A stretch of 64,000 nucleotides of DNA. Origin: JAYFQE01 sp034927345. GTDB lineage: Bacteria > Bacillota > Clostridia > Saccharofermentanales > UBA5734. The stretch spans positions 186,001 to 250,000 of the forward strand of contig JAYFQE010000004.1 in NCBI GenBank assembly GCA_034927345.1, read 5' to 3'. Position numbers and translations under genes: made by a program. The notes beneath the pieces were generated by a model. That model was given only the letters and a program-made list of their open reading frames with translations. It was not told the DNA's origin and searched no databases. Of this stretch, positions 51,783 through 61,177 are shown one piece after another. Position 1 is the stretch's first letter; the number at the start of each line of letters is the position of its first letter.

Positions 51783-52859
51783 TCATATGTTAATTGTTCT
51801 GCCTTTGCAGCTGTCACGCACGATTAATTTTGGATGTAAAATATGCATATTAATCCCTTCAGGTCGCTCACCCATCATCAGTTCTTTCAAAATGGTTGCA
51901 GATTCATAACCGGCTTGGTAACTTTGGAAAGATACCGCCGTCGTTTTTGGTGTGGCACTTTCACAAAGAGCGGAACTATCATAGCTCACAATCCCTACAT
52001 CGTCAGAAACGGTGATCCCCATATCGTTCAGCGCCTTGTATACGCCCGGCAATAACAATTCGCATGCAAGAAATAGACCGTCAGGCTTATCTTTCCCGGA
52101 AAAGAGCTGCTTTGTCGCGGTATAGCCGTCCAGGTGGTTGTCTTTTGGCACATCCATGATCATGTTTTTAAAGTTAGGTGTAATACCGTTTTCCATCAGC
52201 GCAGCCGTATACCCATGGTAACGCTCGATCATGATGATATACTGCATCGCCGCTAAGAACGCGGGATTGCGGTAACCGTGCTCGATCAAGTGCTTGGTGG
52301 CGATATAAGCGCCATAGAATCCGTTTGAACAGACAACCGGCACATCATGCAGGCTTTCCACGCCACGATTGCAGAAGACAAAAGGAATGTTGTTCTTTTT
52401 CAGCAATTCATACGTTTCCGGGATAAAACGGTTGGATATGGCAGGGATGATGATCAGACCGTCGATATGCGTTTCCAATAAAAGCTTAACAAATCCGTGC
52501 TGACGTTCCACATCATTATCCGTATTATAAACAGAGACAGAAATATTCTCTTTACTGGCCACATCGCTCACGCCGCGCAGTATGGAGGAATAAAGGTCGT
52601 ATATCACGTCCGGCATGATAAGCGCCCAACGCAAATAGGAGTTCTGCAGGCTTTTACATTTGGGCGAAACGAATGTGCCGCTTCCCTTTACGGAATACAA
52701 ATATCCTTCATCCGTCAGTTCTTTTATCGTCCTGTCTATCGTAATCCTCGCGACATTGTACTTCTTGCATAGTTCGAGCCGGGATTCCACCGGCGAATTC
52801 GACGGCAGCATTTTAATTTCTTCGATGAGCAGGTTTTTAATCTCATTGTATTTGAACAT
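51783..52859 (-). CDS. GntR-type HTH / LacI-type sensor hybrid regulator (AraR-like)
   Basis: A 358-aa regulator. The N-terminal GntR winged helix (about residues 1-70: CKKYNVARITIDRTIKELTDEGYLYSVKGSGTFV) is joined to a LacI/PurR-like periplasmic-binding sensor (about 80-350, with IDGLIIIPAI, DVGIVSYDSS). This domain mix is that of AraR, which senses a sugar. It lies directly after the ABC-importer operon and probably controls it and the divergent NanA-like operon. Start 52859 has GAGAGGG seven bases upstream. Confidence 0.88.
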   Translation of the reverse strand: MFKYNEIKNLLIEEIKMLPSNSPVESRLELCKKYNVARITIDRTIKELTDEGYLYSVKGSGTFVSPKCKSLQNSYLRWALIMPDVIYDLYSSILRGVSDVASKENISVSVYNTDNDVERQHGFVKLLLETHIDGLIIIPAISNRFIPETYELLKKNNIPFVFCNRGVESLHDVPVVCSNGFYGAYIATKHLIEHGYRNPAFLAAMQYIIMIERYHGYTAALMENGITPNFKNMIMDVPKDNHLDGYTATKQLFSGKDKPDGLFLACELLLPGVYKALNDMGITVSDDVGIVSYDSSALCESATPKTTAVSFQSYQAGYESATILKELMMGERPEGINMHILHPKLIVRDSCKGRTINI

Positions 52860-52901
52860 CTTAATTCCCTCTCGTCCGTCATCCCAGCGTATTTTCCACA
52901 A

Positions 52902-52931
52902 AAGAAACACCCCCGGAGGGGGGTATTTCTT
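52902..52931 (-). terminator. Stem-loop between the ABC-importer operon and the regulator gene
   Basis: AAGAAACACCCCC and GGGGGTATTTCTT pair (one C-A mismatch) around a GGAG loop. On the minus strand the 3' side is T-rich (TTTCTTTTG). It should end most transcription from the substrate-binding-protein gene before the regulator gene. Confidence 0.7.
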
Positions 52932-52990
52932 ATTGTGTCTAAAAAGTTGAACATATTTGATTATACCATGATTTATCGTTTTTTTACCTG

Positions 52991-54550
52991 CTATTCCAAT
53001 GCTTTTACCTTTTGGATGTGAGCCTCGAGCTGCTTCTTTGCCTCGGCCAAAACCTTGTCTGCGCCAGCGGCAGCGAGCTTCCCAGAGTACTCCGTGATGA
53101 ATTTGTCATAATCGGCGATTGCGCCTGTCCGTACGAGTGGCCAATATGTGTTGGCAACTTCCACGCATGCATTATTCTCTGCGTTCACGCTGGAATAATC
53201 CATCGCCATCCCGTCGGTTACATAGGCGGTAATCATTTTGCTGTTTTCAGATCTGTTGAGCTTATACAACACCGGATCTGCGGATGCTGGTGCGATATCG
53301 AAGGCAAGGTTGAACGATGCGGTCATGATGGGGAGGGTTACAAACTTGCCGTTCGCTTCAGGGAAATCGGCCAGCTTACCTTCGGAATCCAGCTTGTAAT
53401 CCTGATTCAAAATGCCATATTGTAACAACTGATATACATCTTTGTTTGAATAAAGCAGGTCCAGTAACATAAGTGCTCTTTCGGGGTTGGCGGCGGATTT
53501 AGGAACAGCATACCAAGCGCCTTGTGTCTTCCACCAATTCTTCTCGCTCCAAAGTAAGTATTCGAATTCGGCTCCGGGTAGGCTGGTTTTCAAAGAATTA
53601 AAATCCATTTTGCCCCGGTAATAGGCCATGGCAGACTTGCCTGCTTCAAAAGATACCGTCGGAGCTGTCTTGTTTTCATAAGCATTTTTCGGAATGTAGC
53701 CGGCTGCATACCATTCCATAGCTTTCTTAACGGCTTTCTGGAAGTATTCGGTCTGGTAGGTATATTTGATCTCTCCAGCTCCGTCTCCTGTCGTCTTAAC
53801 GGACAGATAAGGATTATTGCACATTTCCTTCCATCCATCGTTAAGCATGAAATGATACAGCAAACTGATATCACTGTTATAGGAATCATACGGTATCATC
53901 TCGGGTTCGTTGTCTTTGATAGCCTTCAAGTACTGGCTGAGCGTGTCAATGTCTGTAACTTTGGGACAGTTGTATTTCTTTCTGAGGTCTCCGCGGATAA
54001 TCCACATATATGGAGTTGTCGCCATAGGTGTATTGGGTACCGCATACTGCTTTCCGTCGATAGTGCAGGGCAATATGTTAATCTTTGAATCGACCTTAGC
54101 GAGATTGGGGCAATATTTGGCGAATAAGTCTGTAATATCCAGGAACGCGCCTTTGACAACTTCAGTCGAGTATATTGTCGCGGTTGTCATCAGGTCGATT
54201 TTCTCTCCGGAGGAGAGAAGAAGCGGATATTTACTGGCAACATCCGCCAGGGGCGTGTAATTGATCGTCAGGTCAGCATTTAGCTTTTCTTTCACGATGC
54301 TCTTAAATTGTTCTTCTACTGCGGCATTATCAGCACCGGGGTTAGAGAACTGAAGGCTTTCAACTCTAAGCGACACAGCAGGCAATTCAGTAGCTGTCGG
54401 CTCGGCTTCAGCCGTTGTGGATGGTGCGGTGATTTGCGTGGCTTGTGTGTTCGTCGCGGCAGGTGCATTACTGCTGCACGCGGTAAAACACATACCGGCC
54501 ACCATGATGATTACCAAGGCAAGCGATAGACTTCTGACGTTTTTTGACAT
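52991..54550 (-). CDS. ABC importer substrate-binding lipoprotein
   Basis: A 519-aa extracellular binding protein of the large LplA-like sugar/oligosaccharide group. The signal sequence ends in the lipobox CFTAC (Cys about residue 26), followed by a Thr/Ala/Pro-rich linker (SSNAPAATNTQATQITAPS). The mature part has the two-lobed pattern of solute-binding proteins (ALMLLDLLYSNKDVYQLLQYG near the C-terminal third). It works with the two permeases encoded upstream. The ligand is unknown; a complex glycan fragment fits the enzymes around it. Confidence 0.87.
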   Translation of the reverse strand: MSKNVRSLSLALVIIMVAGMCFTACSSNAPAATNTQATQITAPSTTAEAEPTATELPAVSLRVESLQFSNPGADNAAVEEQFKSIVKEKLNADLTINYTPLADVASKYPLLLSSGEKIDLMTTATIYSTEVVKGAFLDITDLFAKYCPNLAKVDSKINILPCTIDGKQYAVPNTPMATTPYMWIIRGDLRKKYNCPKVTDIDTLSQYLKAIKDNEPEMIPYDSYNSDISLLYHFMLNDGWKEMCNNPYLSVKTTGDGAGEIKYTYQTEYFQKAVKKAMEWYAAGYIPKNAYENKTAPTVSFEAGKSAMAYYRGKMDFNSLKTSLPGAEFEYLLWSEKNWWKTQGAWYAVPKSAANPERALMLLDLLYSNKDVYQLLQYGILNQDYKLDSEGKLADFPEANGKFVTLPIMTASFNLAFDIAPASADPVLYKLNRSENSKMITAYVTDGMAMDYSSVNAENNACVEVANTYWPLVRTGAIADYDKFITEYSGKLAAAGADKVLAEAKKQLEAHIQKVKALE

Positions 54551-54613
54551 ACAAATCCTTCCTTCCTTTTTATACCATAAAGCGGCGTAACCCGCTGTAT
54601 GTCGTTATAAAAC

Positions 54614-55495
54614 TTAACCTTTGACCGCTCCGATCGTAATGCCTTTTACGAAGAATTTTTGCAAAAATGGATAAACTAAAAGGATTGGCGTGTTCACAAG
54701 CACTGCCATAGCCATCTTTACCGTTTCCGTTGGAGGCGATATCGTCGTATTCGAAACCAGCGACATATCGTTAAATGCGGCATTGGAGAATGTCAGTATT
54801 TTATAAAGCAGATATTGCAATGTGAACAGCTTCGAGTCGCTGATGTACAACATCGTATTTGACCAGTTGTTCCACATACCAAGCATTTCGAAAAGTCCTA
54901 TCGAAGCAAGTGCCGGTTTCATCAATGGCAGCACAATGCGCAGATAAATTTCAAACTCGTTCGCACCGTCAATCATCGCGGAGTCGAGGACAGAACTCGG
55001 CACGCTCCCCTTTATGAAGCTGCGCATCATAAGCAGGAAGAATACATTGAAAAGGCTTGGCAGGATCAAAGCAAGAATACTGTTACGCAGGTGCAGGTAA
55101 CGAACCATTAAAATATAGAAGGGTATGAGTCCCCCACTGAAAAGCGTTGTAAAATAGAAAAAGAAGGCGAACTGGTTCTTGTATCGGAATGTATCACGGG
55201 CAAGCACATAGGCCGTTATACTGATGAGGAACAAAGAGCCCGCTGCAGTCACGATCGTGACAAATACCGAAAGCGTGAAAGGACGTAATAGCGAAATGGG
55301 ATTTTGCATCAGGTATTTGTATGCATCGAGAGAATAACCCCGTGGCCAGAGTGCATAGCCATATTTCACGATCAGGTTGTTTTGCGAGAATGACCCGGAT
55401 ACGATGAACGCGAAAGGTACGATGCACAACAGCGTGATCAGGCCGACGATTGTGTAGGCTATAATGTTGAACAACTTGATATCCCAAGATTTCAT
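54614..55495 (-). CDS. ABC importer permease (LplC/CUT1 type)
   Basis: A 293-aa membrane subunit with six helices. The EAA loop that contacts the ATPase is MIDGANEFEIYLRIVLPLMKP near residue 185. The C-terminus (PFLQKFFVKGITIGAVKG) is typical of LplC/YtcP permeases. It is second in the order sialidase-like, permease, permease, binding protein, with 38 bp to the preceding permease. No ATPase gene is near, so a shared MsmX-like ATPase is expected. Confidence 0.9.
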   Translation of the reverse strand: MKSWDIKLFNIIAYTIVGLITLLCIVPFAFIVSGSFSQNNLIVKYGYALWPRGYSLDAYKYLMQNPISLLRPFTLSVFVTIVTAAGSLFLISITAYVLARDTFRYKNQFAFFFYFTTLFSGGLIPFYILMVRYLHLRNSILALILPSLFNVFFLLMMRSFIKGSVPSSVLDSAMIDGANEFEIYLRIVLPLMKPALASIGLFEMLGMWNNWSNTMLYISDSKLFTLQYLLYKILTFSNAAFNDMSLVSNTTISPPTETVKMAMAVLVNTPILLVYPFLQKFFVKGITIGAVKG

Positions 55496-55533
55496 GCTTG
55501 TCCTCTTTTCCGCTACGATATTTTCTCAGACGT

Positions 55534-56448
55534 TTAAAATAACGCATAATCCTTGTCAAACAACTTTACGAACCAATTGGCCGCTAATATCATTACAAAA
55601 CAAAGGATCGACTGAATGAACCCGGCCGCGGTTGACATACCATAGTCGGAGCCGTTGGTCAGAGCACGGAACACAAATGTATCGATGATATCCGTTGTGT
55701 CGTATACGAGAGGGTCGGTGCCCACAATTTGATAGAACATCTCAAAATTACCACGCATTAGCCGACCTAGTGCGAGCAGCACCATGATCACGACCGTGGG
55801 TTTAAGAAGCGGCAATGTGATGTGGTGGATACGCTGGAAAGCATTCGCTCCATCGATCTGCGCCGCTTCGTATACATCCTGCTCAATACCGACGATTGCA
55901 GCCAGGTAGATGATAGAGCCATAGCCCACGTTATGCCATATCGACAGCAGCGGGAAAATAACGATCCAAATATACTTGTTGCCATAAAAATCGAATTGCT
56001 CCGTGCCTACGCTCTTCAGGATCTGGTTGACGATTCCCATCTCATAATTCAAGAAATTATACGCTATGACTGCCACGGATACCCAGGAGATGAAGAACGG
56101 TATAAACATCAATCCCTGGCAGATTTTCTTGAAATACCTTCCACTCATTTCGGCTATCAACACCGCGACCATGACTTCGGTGAAGGTTCCGAACACCAAG
56201 AACATCAAGTTGTAGCCCAGTGTATTGCGCGCAACTTTAAACGCCGTTCCCGAGAGAAAAAGGAATCGAAAATTTTCCAGCCCGTTCCAGGGACTAAAGA
56301 GTACACCATCATTATAATTAAAATTTTTGAACGCTACGATCAACCCGGCCATCGGAATGTAGCTGAATATCAAGACATAGATGATTGCCGGAGCCAGCAT
56401 CAGGAACAACACCTTATTCTTTTTAACTTCTCTGAATACTGTCTTCAT
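55534..56448 (-). CDS. ABC importer permease (LplB/CUT1 type)
   Basis: A 304-aa membrane subunit with six helices. The N-terminus KNKVLFLMLAPAIIYVLIFSYIPMAGLIVAF is characteristic of LplB-type permeases; the EAA loop is AAQIDGANAFQRIHHITLPLLKP. It pairs with the next permease to form the channel. It starts 53 bp after the sialidase-like gene end, indicating a single operon. Confidence 0.9.
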   Translation of the reverse strand: MKTVFREVKKNKVLFLMLAPAIIYVLIFSYIPMAGLIVAFKNFNYNDGVLFSPWNGLENFRFLFLSGTAFKVARNTLGYNLMFLVFGTFTEVMVAVLIAEMSGRYFKKICQGLMFIPFFISWVSVAVIAYNFLNYEMGIVNQILKSVGTEQFDFYGNKYIWIVIFPLLSIWHNVGYGSIIYLAAIVGIEQDVYEAAQIDGANAFQRIHHITLPLLKPTVVIMVLLALGRLMRGNFEMFYQIVGTDPLVYDTTDIIDTFVFRALTNGSDYGMSTAAGFIQSILCFVMILAANWFVKLFDKDYALF

Positions 56449-56501
56449 TGTTTTCCTCGAATTCTCGTTTTATTTCAACCGAATACAATTCCGCCTGACT
56501 G

Positions 56502-57533
56502 TCACAGTATAAAATCTGACTTTTTAAGGCTGTATCCCCGGATATGCGCTTTCGGCGCGTCATCAACGATATAGTTGACGATGTAAATCTCCCCGTCCTC
56601 AAACTGCACCCACCCGGAATAACCCAAATCTGATACTGGACTTCGGTCGTAATCTATAGGCATAATGCGTACGCTCTGCTCTGAGCGGTTCGTTGAAAGA
56701 GCCGATGCATCGTCGATGAGCGCGGCAAAAAAGTTTTGCGTAAATAAACCGAATGAACCGTGTCCTCCTTGCATGAAACGGTAGGTGATCATGATCTCTC
56801 CGCTTTGCAGATAACCGGATACGGGTCTATGACAGGCGGGGATCGGCATAGTATATACACCATCCCAGGTAAGCCCCTGGTCATGGGAGATAGCCTTCAT
56901 GCAATCCAAACCTTTCCAGGAGTTTTCCCGTATAAACGCGACCAAATCTCCGCTTTTCGTTTCGAGTATCGATGCCTCACAGAGATTGTAACGCGGATCG
57001 CCCGCTACTTTCACCTTGGAGGACCATGATCTGCCCTGATCGTCGCTGTAGATCAGGCTGATTTCTAATTTCCCCGTTTCCGCGCCGAATTTATGCGTAG
57101 TTAGAATCCAGCGCCCACAGGAAAGCTCCAGAAGTTTATCCGGTACGATGCCGTCCGCAGGTGTCCAAATCGGTTCTTCCCACGTATGCCCATCATCATG
57201 ACTTTTCCACATAAAGTTGACAGCTTGTGCTTCGTTGCTCGTCTCCCTGGCTCTGTCGCATACGATGACGAGTGTATCGTCTCTCAAACGCGTAATTCTC
57301 GCGCTGTTCCAATGGTCGTCTTTCGATGTCTTTTCCGTCAGATATTTTTTAGGCGACCAGGTCCTGCCCCGGTCGGAGCTTTCACATAGCGCCAGCCGAG
57401 AATCTGTCCTGTCTCCGTGGTGCACGCATTCGGTGAACACGCAGATCAGCTTTCCGCTCTTTGTCAGCACCACATCCGGCCAGGCTTCGTAAACACTGTC
57501 ATCACGGCTAACGATAAATTTCTCTACACTCAT
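56502..57533 (-). CDS. BNR-repeat / sialidase-fold protein, cytoplasmic
   Basis: A 343-aa beta-propeller protein with four Asp-box repeats (SSDRGRTWS, SHDDGHTWE, SDDQGRSWS, SHDQGLTWD). The sialidase superfamily N-terminal pattern SVYEAWPDVVLTKSGKLICVF is present. No canonical FRIP motif and no signal peptide are seen, so sialidase activity is likely by neighbourhood only: a NanA-like aldolase gene is divergent to it. It is first in the importer operon. Other glycosidic activities of this fold are possible. Confidence 0.82.
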   Translation of the reverse strand: MSVEKFIVSRDDSVYEAWPDVVLTKSGKLICVFTECVHHGDRTDSRLALCESSDRGRTWSPKKYLTEKTSKDDHWNSARITRLRDDTLVIVCDRARETSNEAQAVNFMWKSHDDGHTWEEPIWTPADGIVPDKLLELSCGRWILTTHKFGAETGKLEISLIYSDDQGRSWSSKVKVAGDPRYNLCEASILETKSGDLVAFIRENSWKGLDCMKAISHDQGLTWDGVYTMPIPACHRPVSGYLQSGEIMITYRFMQGGHGSFGLFTQNFFAALIDDASALSTNRSEQSVRIMPIDYDRSPVSDLGYSGWVQFEDGEIYIVNYIVDDAPKAHIRGYSLKKSDFIL

Positions 57534-57694
57534 AATGCAACATTCCTTTTCAAGAAGTATTTAACAACCTGCTCTATATAAGTCAAACCTGCCTTACTAC
57601 TGCTTTATGCTGATTATATCGTGACAATGCGCATAATGCAATATAGTTTAACGAAATTGTCGAAATAAATTTATTGGCCTTTTCAAATAGCAAG

Positions 57695-57714
57695 GCATGT
57701 ATTATAATACATGC
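57695..57714. promoter_or_regulatory. 20-bp perfect palindrome, operator candidate between divergent operons
   Basis: GCATGTATTATAATACATGC is a perfect palindrome in the 272-bp gap between the importer operon and the NanA-like operon. Its centre contains TATAAT on both strands, so a bound regulator would block a -10 box in either direction. Minus-strand -35 candidates at 17 bp (TCGATT) are weak. The GntR/LacI-hybrid regulator nearby is the natural candidate, since AraR-type proteins bind palindromes of this size. Confidence 0.65.
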
Positions 57715-57805
57715 ATTATTATAAATCGATTTGATGTAGATGATGCCATATGCAAAGAGAAATATTAAGGCATGTGTCTTGACATTGATCGAGTAAGGAG
57801 AATTT

Positions 57806-58711
57806 ATGAGTAAAATCAAAATCAAGGGGGTTGTCCCCGCACTGGTCAGTCCACTCAATGACGATGGCAGTATCCGCGAAGATCCATTGCGAAAGCTTAT
57901 TAAATGGCAGATTTCCCACGGTATAAACGGTCTGTATGTATGTGGCACGACCGGTGAAGGAATCCTTATGCAGCCCCGGTACAGAAAAGAACTGCTTGAA
58001 ATCGTACTCGACGAGGCCGGGGGACGCATCCCCGTGATCGCTCATATCGGCGCGCTTGACATGACAGTGGCTGCAGATCTCGCTAAACATGCGGAAAAGG
58101 CCGGCGCAAGCGTCGTTTCCTCGATACCGCCTATTTATTTCTCCTATTCGGAAGACGAGATCTATGAATATTATTCCACTCTTGCGGCTGCAAGCAATTT
58201 GCCGATGCTGATGTATGGTATTCCGTTGGCAGGTAACAATCTTTCGCTACATTTAGTAGAAAGACTGATGCAAATTGAAAACATGGTCGGCATCAAATGG
58301 ACTTATATGGATTATTTTACATTGCAGCGCATAAAAACCATCAATAACGGCGACATAAACGTGGTGAATGGGCCGGACGAGTGTCTGCTCTGCGGCCTTG
58401 CGATGGGAGCGGATGCCGGGATCGGCTCGACTTACAATATCATGCCCGGTCTCTTCGTAAGCCTCTACCGACATTTCACAAATGGAGAAATCGACAAAGC
58501 AAGAGAAATGCAGTATGCGATCAATACCGTCATTGCCGCGCTCTTCCGACACGGGATATTTCCCTCTATTAAGGTTGTACTTGAGTCACTTGGCTTCGAC
58601 GTGGGAAACTGTTCGCTGCCAATGAAACGACTTTCCAAGGAGGAACGCGAGACTTTACTCAACGAGATACAACAGGTAGACTTGGTCAACCAGAGGCGCA
58701 TTCCTACTTGA
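57806..58711 (+). CDS. N-acetylneuraminate lyase-like aldolase (DapA superfamily)
   Basis: A 301-aa class I aldolase. GTTGEG (residues about 47-52) binds the carboxylate, Tyr lies in MLMYGIPLAG, and the Schiff-base Lys is in VGIKWTYMDYFTLQR. The pattern G-x-K-x-T-x-x-D-x(5)-R is that of N-acetylneuraminate lyases rather than dihydrodipicolinate synthases. It would split sialic acid, or a related keto-deoxy acid, into a hexosamine and pyruvate. AAGGAG precedes the start. No nanE or nanK genes are nearby. Confidence 0.85.
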   Translation: MSKIKIKGVVPALVSPLNDDGSIREDPLRKLIKWQISHGINGLYVCGTTGEGILMQPRYRKELLEIVLDEAGGRIPVIAHIGALDMTVAADLAKHAEKAGASVVSSIPPIYFSYSEDEIYEYYSTLAAASNLPMLMYGIPLAGNNLSLHLVERLMQIENMVGIKWTYMDYFTLQRIKTINNGDINVVNGPDECLLCGLAMGADAGIGSTYNIMPGLFVSLYRHFTNGEIDKAREMQYAINTVIAALFRHGIFPSIKVVLESLGFDVGNCSLPMKRLSKEERETLLNEIQQVDLVNQRRIPT

Positions 58712-58832
58712 CTGTCAATATAACCGAGATAATAAATTATCATTATTCTCCGGAGCGGGAAAACAAATATCGTTGAGCAACTTATTTCTGCGAGCTATTC
58801 ATTCTATCAGTAAATGGAAAGGAACATTTGTT

Positions 58833-59984
58833 ATGACAGGTAAAGAACGGTTTCATACGGCTATGGAGGGAAAACCTACCGACGTCATTGCGACAATGCC
58901 GAAGCTCTGGCTTGATTTGTCTGCCCAAATTATGGATATACCTTTTCTTGATGTGATGTGTAACCCAGCGCTGGCATCGCGTACCATTATCGAGGCAGCA
59001 AAAAAAATAAACGCAGATGGCGCAAGATTGTTTTTATTCCCGTTCCGTAGAATTGTGCCGGAAAATGGCAGATTGATCCATGTGAATAACGGTGGATCGG
59101 CTTATGGTGAAATCGACATCCAAGGTGGTTGGAATACCTTGCTACAAAATCCCGCCAGCTTTAACATTGAAAATCCGGATCAAATGGCTTTTTATCATTT
59201 TTGGCATAGCTCCGGTGCATTAGTGGAGGGCGTGGAGGATGTGAAGAGAATCTCTGTTCCTTCGGTAAATTATTATGAACAGGCTGGGTATGGAAGTGTT
59301 GTGGAGGACACAGTGACTGCAGCCGGCGATTATGTTGGTTGTGCAGGGGACTGCGGCTCCGGCACACTTGCCTTCCTTATAGCAATGCGGGGGATGAGCA
59401 GAGCATTGACGGATCTTTGCGATGACCCATCATTGGTTCATGCGGTCATGGACAAAGGGATCGAGATGGCGTTGGAAAGAGCGAGGTTTTTTATTAATCA
59501 TGGCTTGAAGATACTTCGTTATAATGACTCGGCAGCAAACATGTCTGTCATATCGCCAACATCCTGGCGGGAATTTATACTACCCCATCTTCGGCAGTTT
59601 TGCTCCGAAGTTCACAGCATGAATAGCAAGGTGAAGGTATATTGCCATATCTGTGGCAACATTCTTCCTATCGCTGCTGATCTGGCGGGAAGCGGATTGG
59701 ATTGTATTGCGCCGCTGGACCCGTTAGGAGGATTTACTGTTGGACAATTTCGGCAAGTTGTGGGCAACCCTGTGACGTTGATGGGGGGTGTGAACACGTT
59801 ATCCTTCATCCAAAGCAGTAAACAAGACATTCGATTGGAAGCCGAGCAGTGTATATTGGGGGGAACGCAAGGCGGGGGTAGCTTCATCCTCGGCTCTGGC
59901 TGTATGCTTCCTCGCTCGACGAAGCGAGAGAATTTGGATGAATTTATCAACACCGCTCATGCATATACAGTTCTCAAGAGCTAA
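58833..59984 (+). CDS. UroD/MtaA-family protein with the corrinoid-methyltransferase zinc motif
   Basis: A 383-aa protein of the uroporphyrinogen decarboxylase superfamily. It contains YCHICGNILPI (His-x-Cys) near residue 273 and a third Cys in LGSGCMLPRSTKRENL near the C-terminus. These match the zinc ligands of methylcobamide:coenzyme M methyltransferases (MtaA, CmuA) and are not UroD features. The protein may move a methyl group from a corrinoid protein, but no corrinoid-binding protein gene is in the window. AAAGGAAC precedes the start at 58833. Confidence 0.78.
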   Translation: MTGKERFHTAMEGKPTDVIATMPKLWLDLSAQIMDIPFLDVMCNPALASRTIIEAAKKINADGARLFLFPFRRIVPENGRLIHVNNGGSAYGEIDIQGGWNTLLQNPASFNIENPDQMAFYHFWHSSGALVEGVEDVKRISVPSVNYYEQAGYGSVVEDTVTAAGDYVGCAGDCGSGTLAFLIAMRGMSRALTDLCDDPSLVHAVMDKGIEMALERARFFINHGLKILRYNDSAANMSVISPTSWREFILPHLRQFCSEVHSMNSKVKVYCHICGNILPIAADLAGSGLDCIAPLDPLGGFTVGQFRQVVGNPVTLMGGVNTLSFIQSSKQDIRLEAEQCILGGTQGGGSFILGSGCMLPRSTKRENLDEFINTAHAYTVLKS

Positions 59985-60064
59985 CTTCGCCTATATAAAA
60001 TAGACGTGCAAAGTATCCGTTAGTGGCGAATTGTAAACAAATAAAATCGGAGTGTGTTGGTGCT

Positions 60065-61072
60065 ATGAAGAATTTTGATAGATTTCAAAAAGTGTTTGAT
60101 TTTAACCTTAACGTTGATCGCCTTCCTATGATGGAGTATGCGCCGTATTGGGATAAAACTGTAGAGGTATGGCGCGAGAACGGCTTGCCGCTTAACGATT
60201 ATGAGGATATGACCATCCAGAAATATTTCGGGTTGGATATGCACAAGTGGATACAGGTCACCCCCTATAAGGCAAATTGCCCAAAGCCTTCCCGGCAGGG
60301 AGGACCGTTAATTAATAGTCTTGACGAATACGAAAAATTCAAAGATAAATATCTGTTTTCGGAAGACCCCATCTTTAAAGTAAGGCAATATCTGTTGGAA
60401 AAAAAGGCAGAGAGCGATCAAGGCAATATTGTTTACAGTTTAAATATTGAGGGAGCATTCTGGGGTCCCAGAGGGCTTCTTGGAATTGAAAACCATCTTA
60501 TGGCATTTTATGATGAACCGGAACTGATGCATAGAATAAACCGGGACTATTTTGATTTCAACATCAGAGTCGTCGACGAATTCTGTAAAATTGCGCGACC
60601 GGGCTTTATCACGTTAAGCGAAGATATGTCATACAAAAACGGACCGATGATCGGAAAAAATTTTTTCGACGAATTCCTGAAGCCATATTATATTGAATAT
60701 GTAAAAGAAATGAAAAAGCGCCATCTGTCGGTAATTTACGATTCGGATGGGATGATAGAGGATGTGGTGCCTTGGTTGATTGAATGTGGCATTGACGGCA
60801 TCCTGCCTTTAGAGCGACAGTCAGGTGTTGATGTCAACCGTATCAGGATGAATTATCCGCAATTCAAGATGTTTGGCGGCTTTGACAAATTAATTATGAA
60901 AAACGGCGAGGCAGCAATGCGTAGCGAGTTCGAGAGAATACTGCCCGCAATGCAATCAGGCGGCTATATACCGACGGTAGACCACCAGACTCCGCCGGAT
61001 GTGTCGGTCGAAAATTACAGGATTTATGTAAACCTGTTGGAAGAATACTGTATTAAAGCCGCACATAAATAA
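60065..61072 (+). CDS. UroD-superfamily protein of unknown activity
   Basis: A 335-aa UroD-like barrel protein. Instead of the His-x-Cys motif of the preceding gene it has VIYDSDGMIEDVVPWLIECGIDGILPLE, a pattern of the catabolic-cluster branch of the family, and GGYIPTVDHQTPPDVSVENY at the end. UroD activity is unlikely because no haem genes are near. It is the third gene in the plus-strand operon with the NanA-like aldolase. The start could be the GTG at 60023; 60065 fits the family N-terminus better. Confidence 0.72.
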   Translation: MKNFDRFQKVFDFNLNVDRLPMMEYAPYWDKTVEVWRENGLPLNDYEDMTIQKYFGLDMHKWIQVTPYKANCPKPSRQGGPLINSLDEYEKFKDKYLFSEDPIFKVRQYLLEKKAESDQGNIVYSLNIEGAFWGPRGLLGIENHLMAFYDEPELMHRINRDYFDFNIRVVDEFCKIARPGFITLSEDMSYKNGPMIGKNFFDEFLKPYYIEYVKEMKKRHLSVIYDSDGMIEDVVPWLIECGIDGILPLERQSGVDVNRIRMNYPQFKMFGGFDKLIMKNGEAAMRSEFERILPAMQSGGYIPTVDHQTPPDVSVENYRIYVNLLEEYCIKAAHK

Positions 61073-61177
61073 AAGGATGGCTTATATCGTGTATTTGCTA
61101 TAAAGCCCCCCAATTAACAATTTCCCGAGCTATGTTTTGTCTTGCAATACAGGATTTGCAGCCCGGGACCGGCCGGA

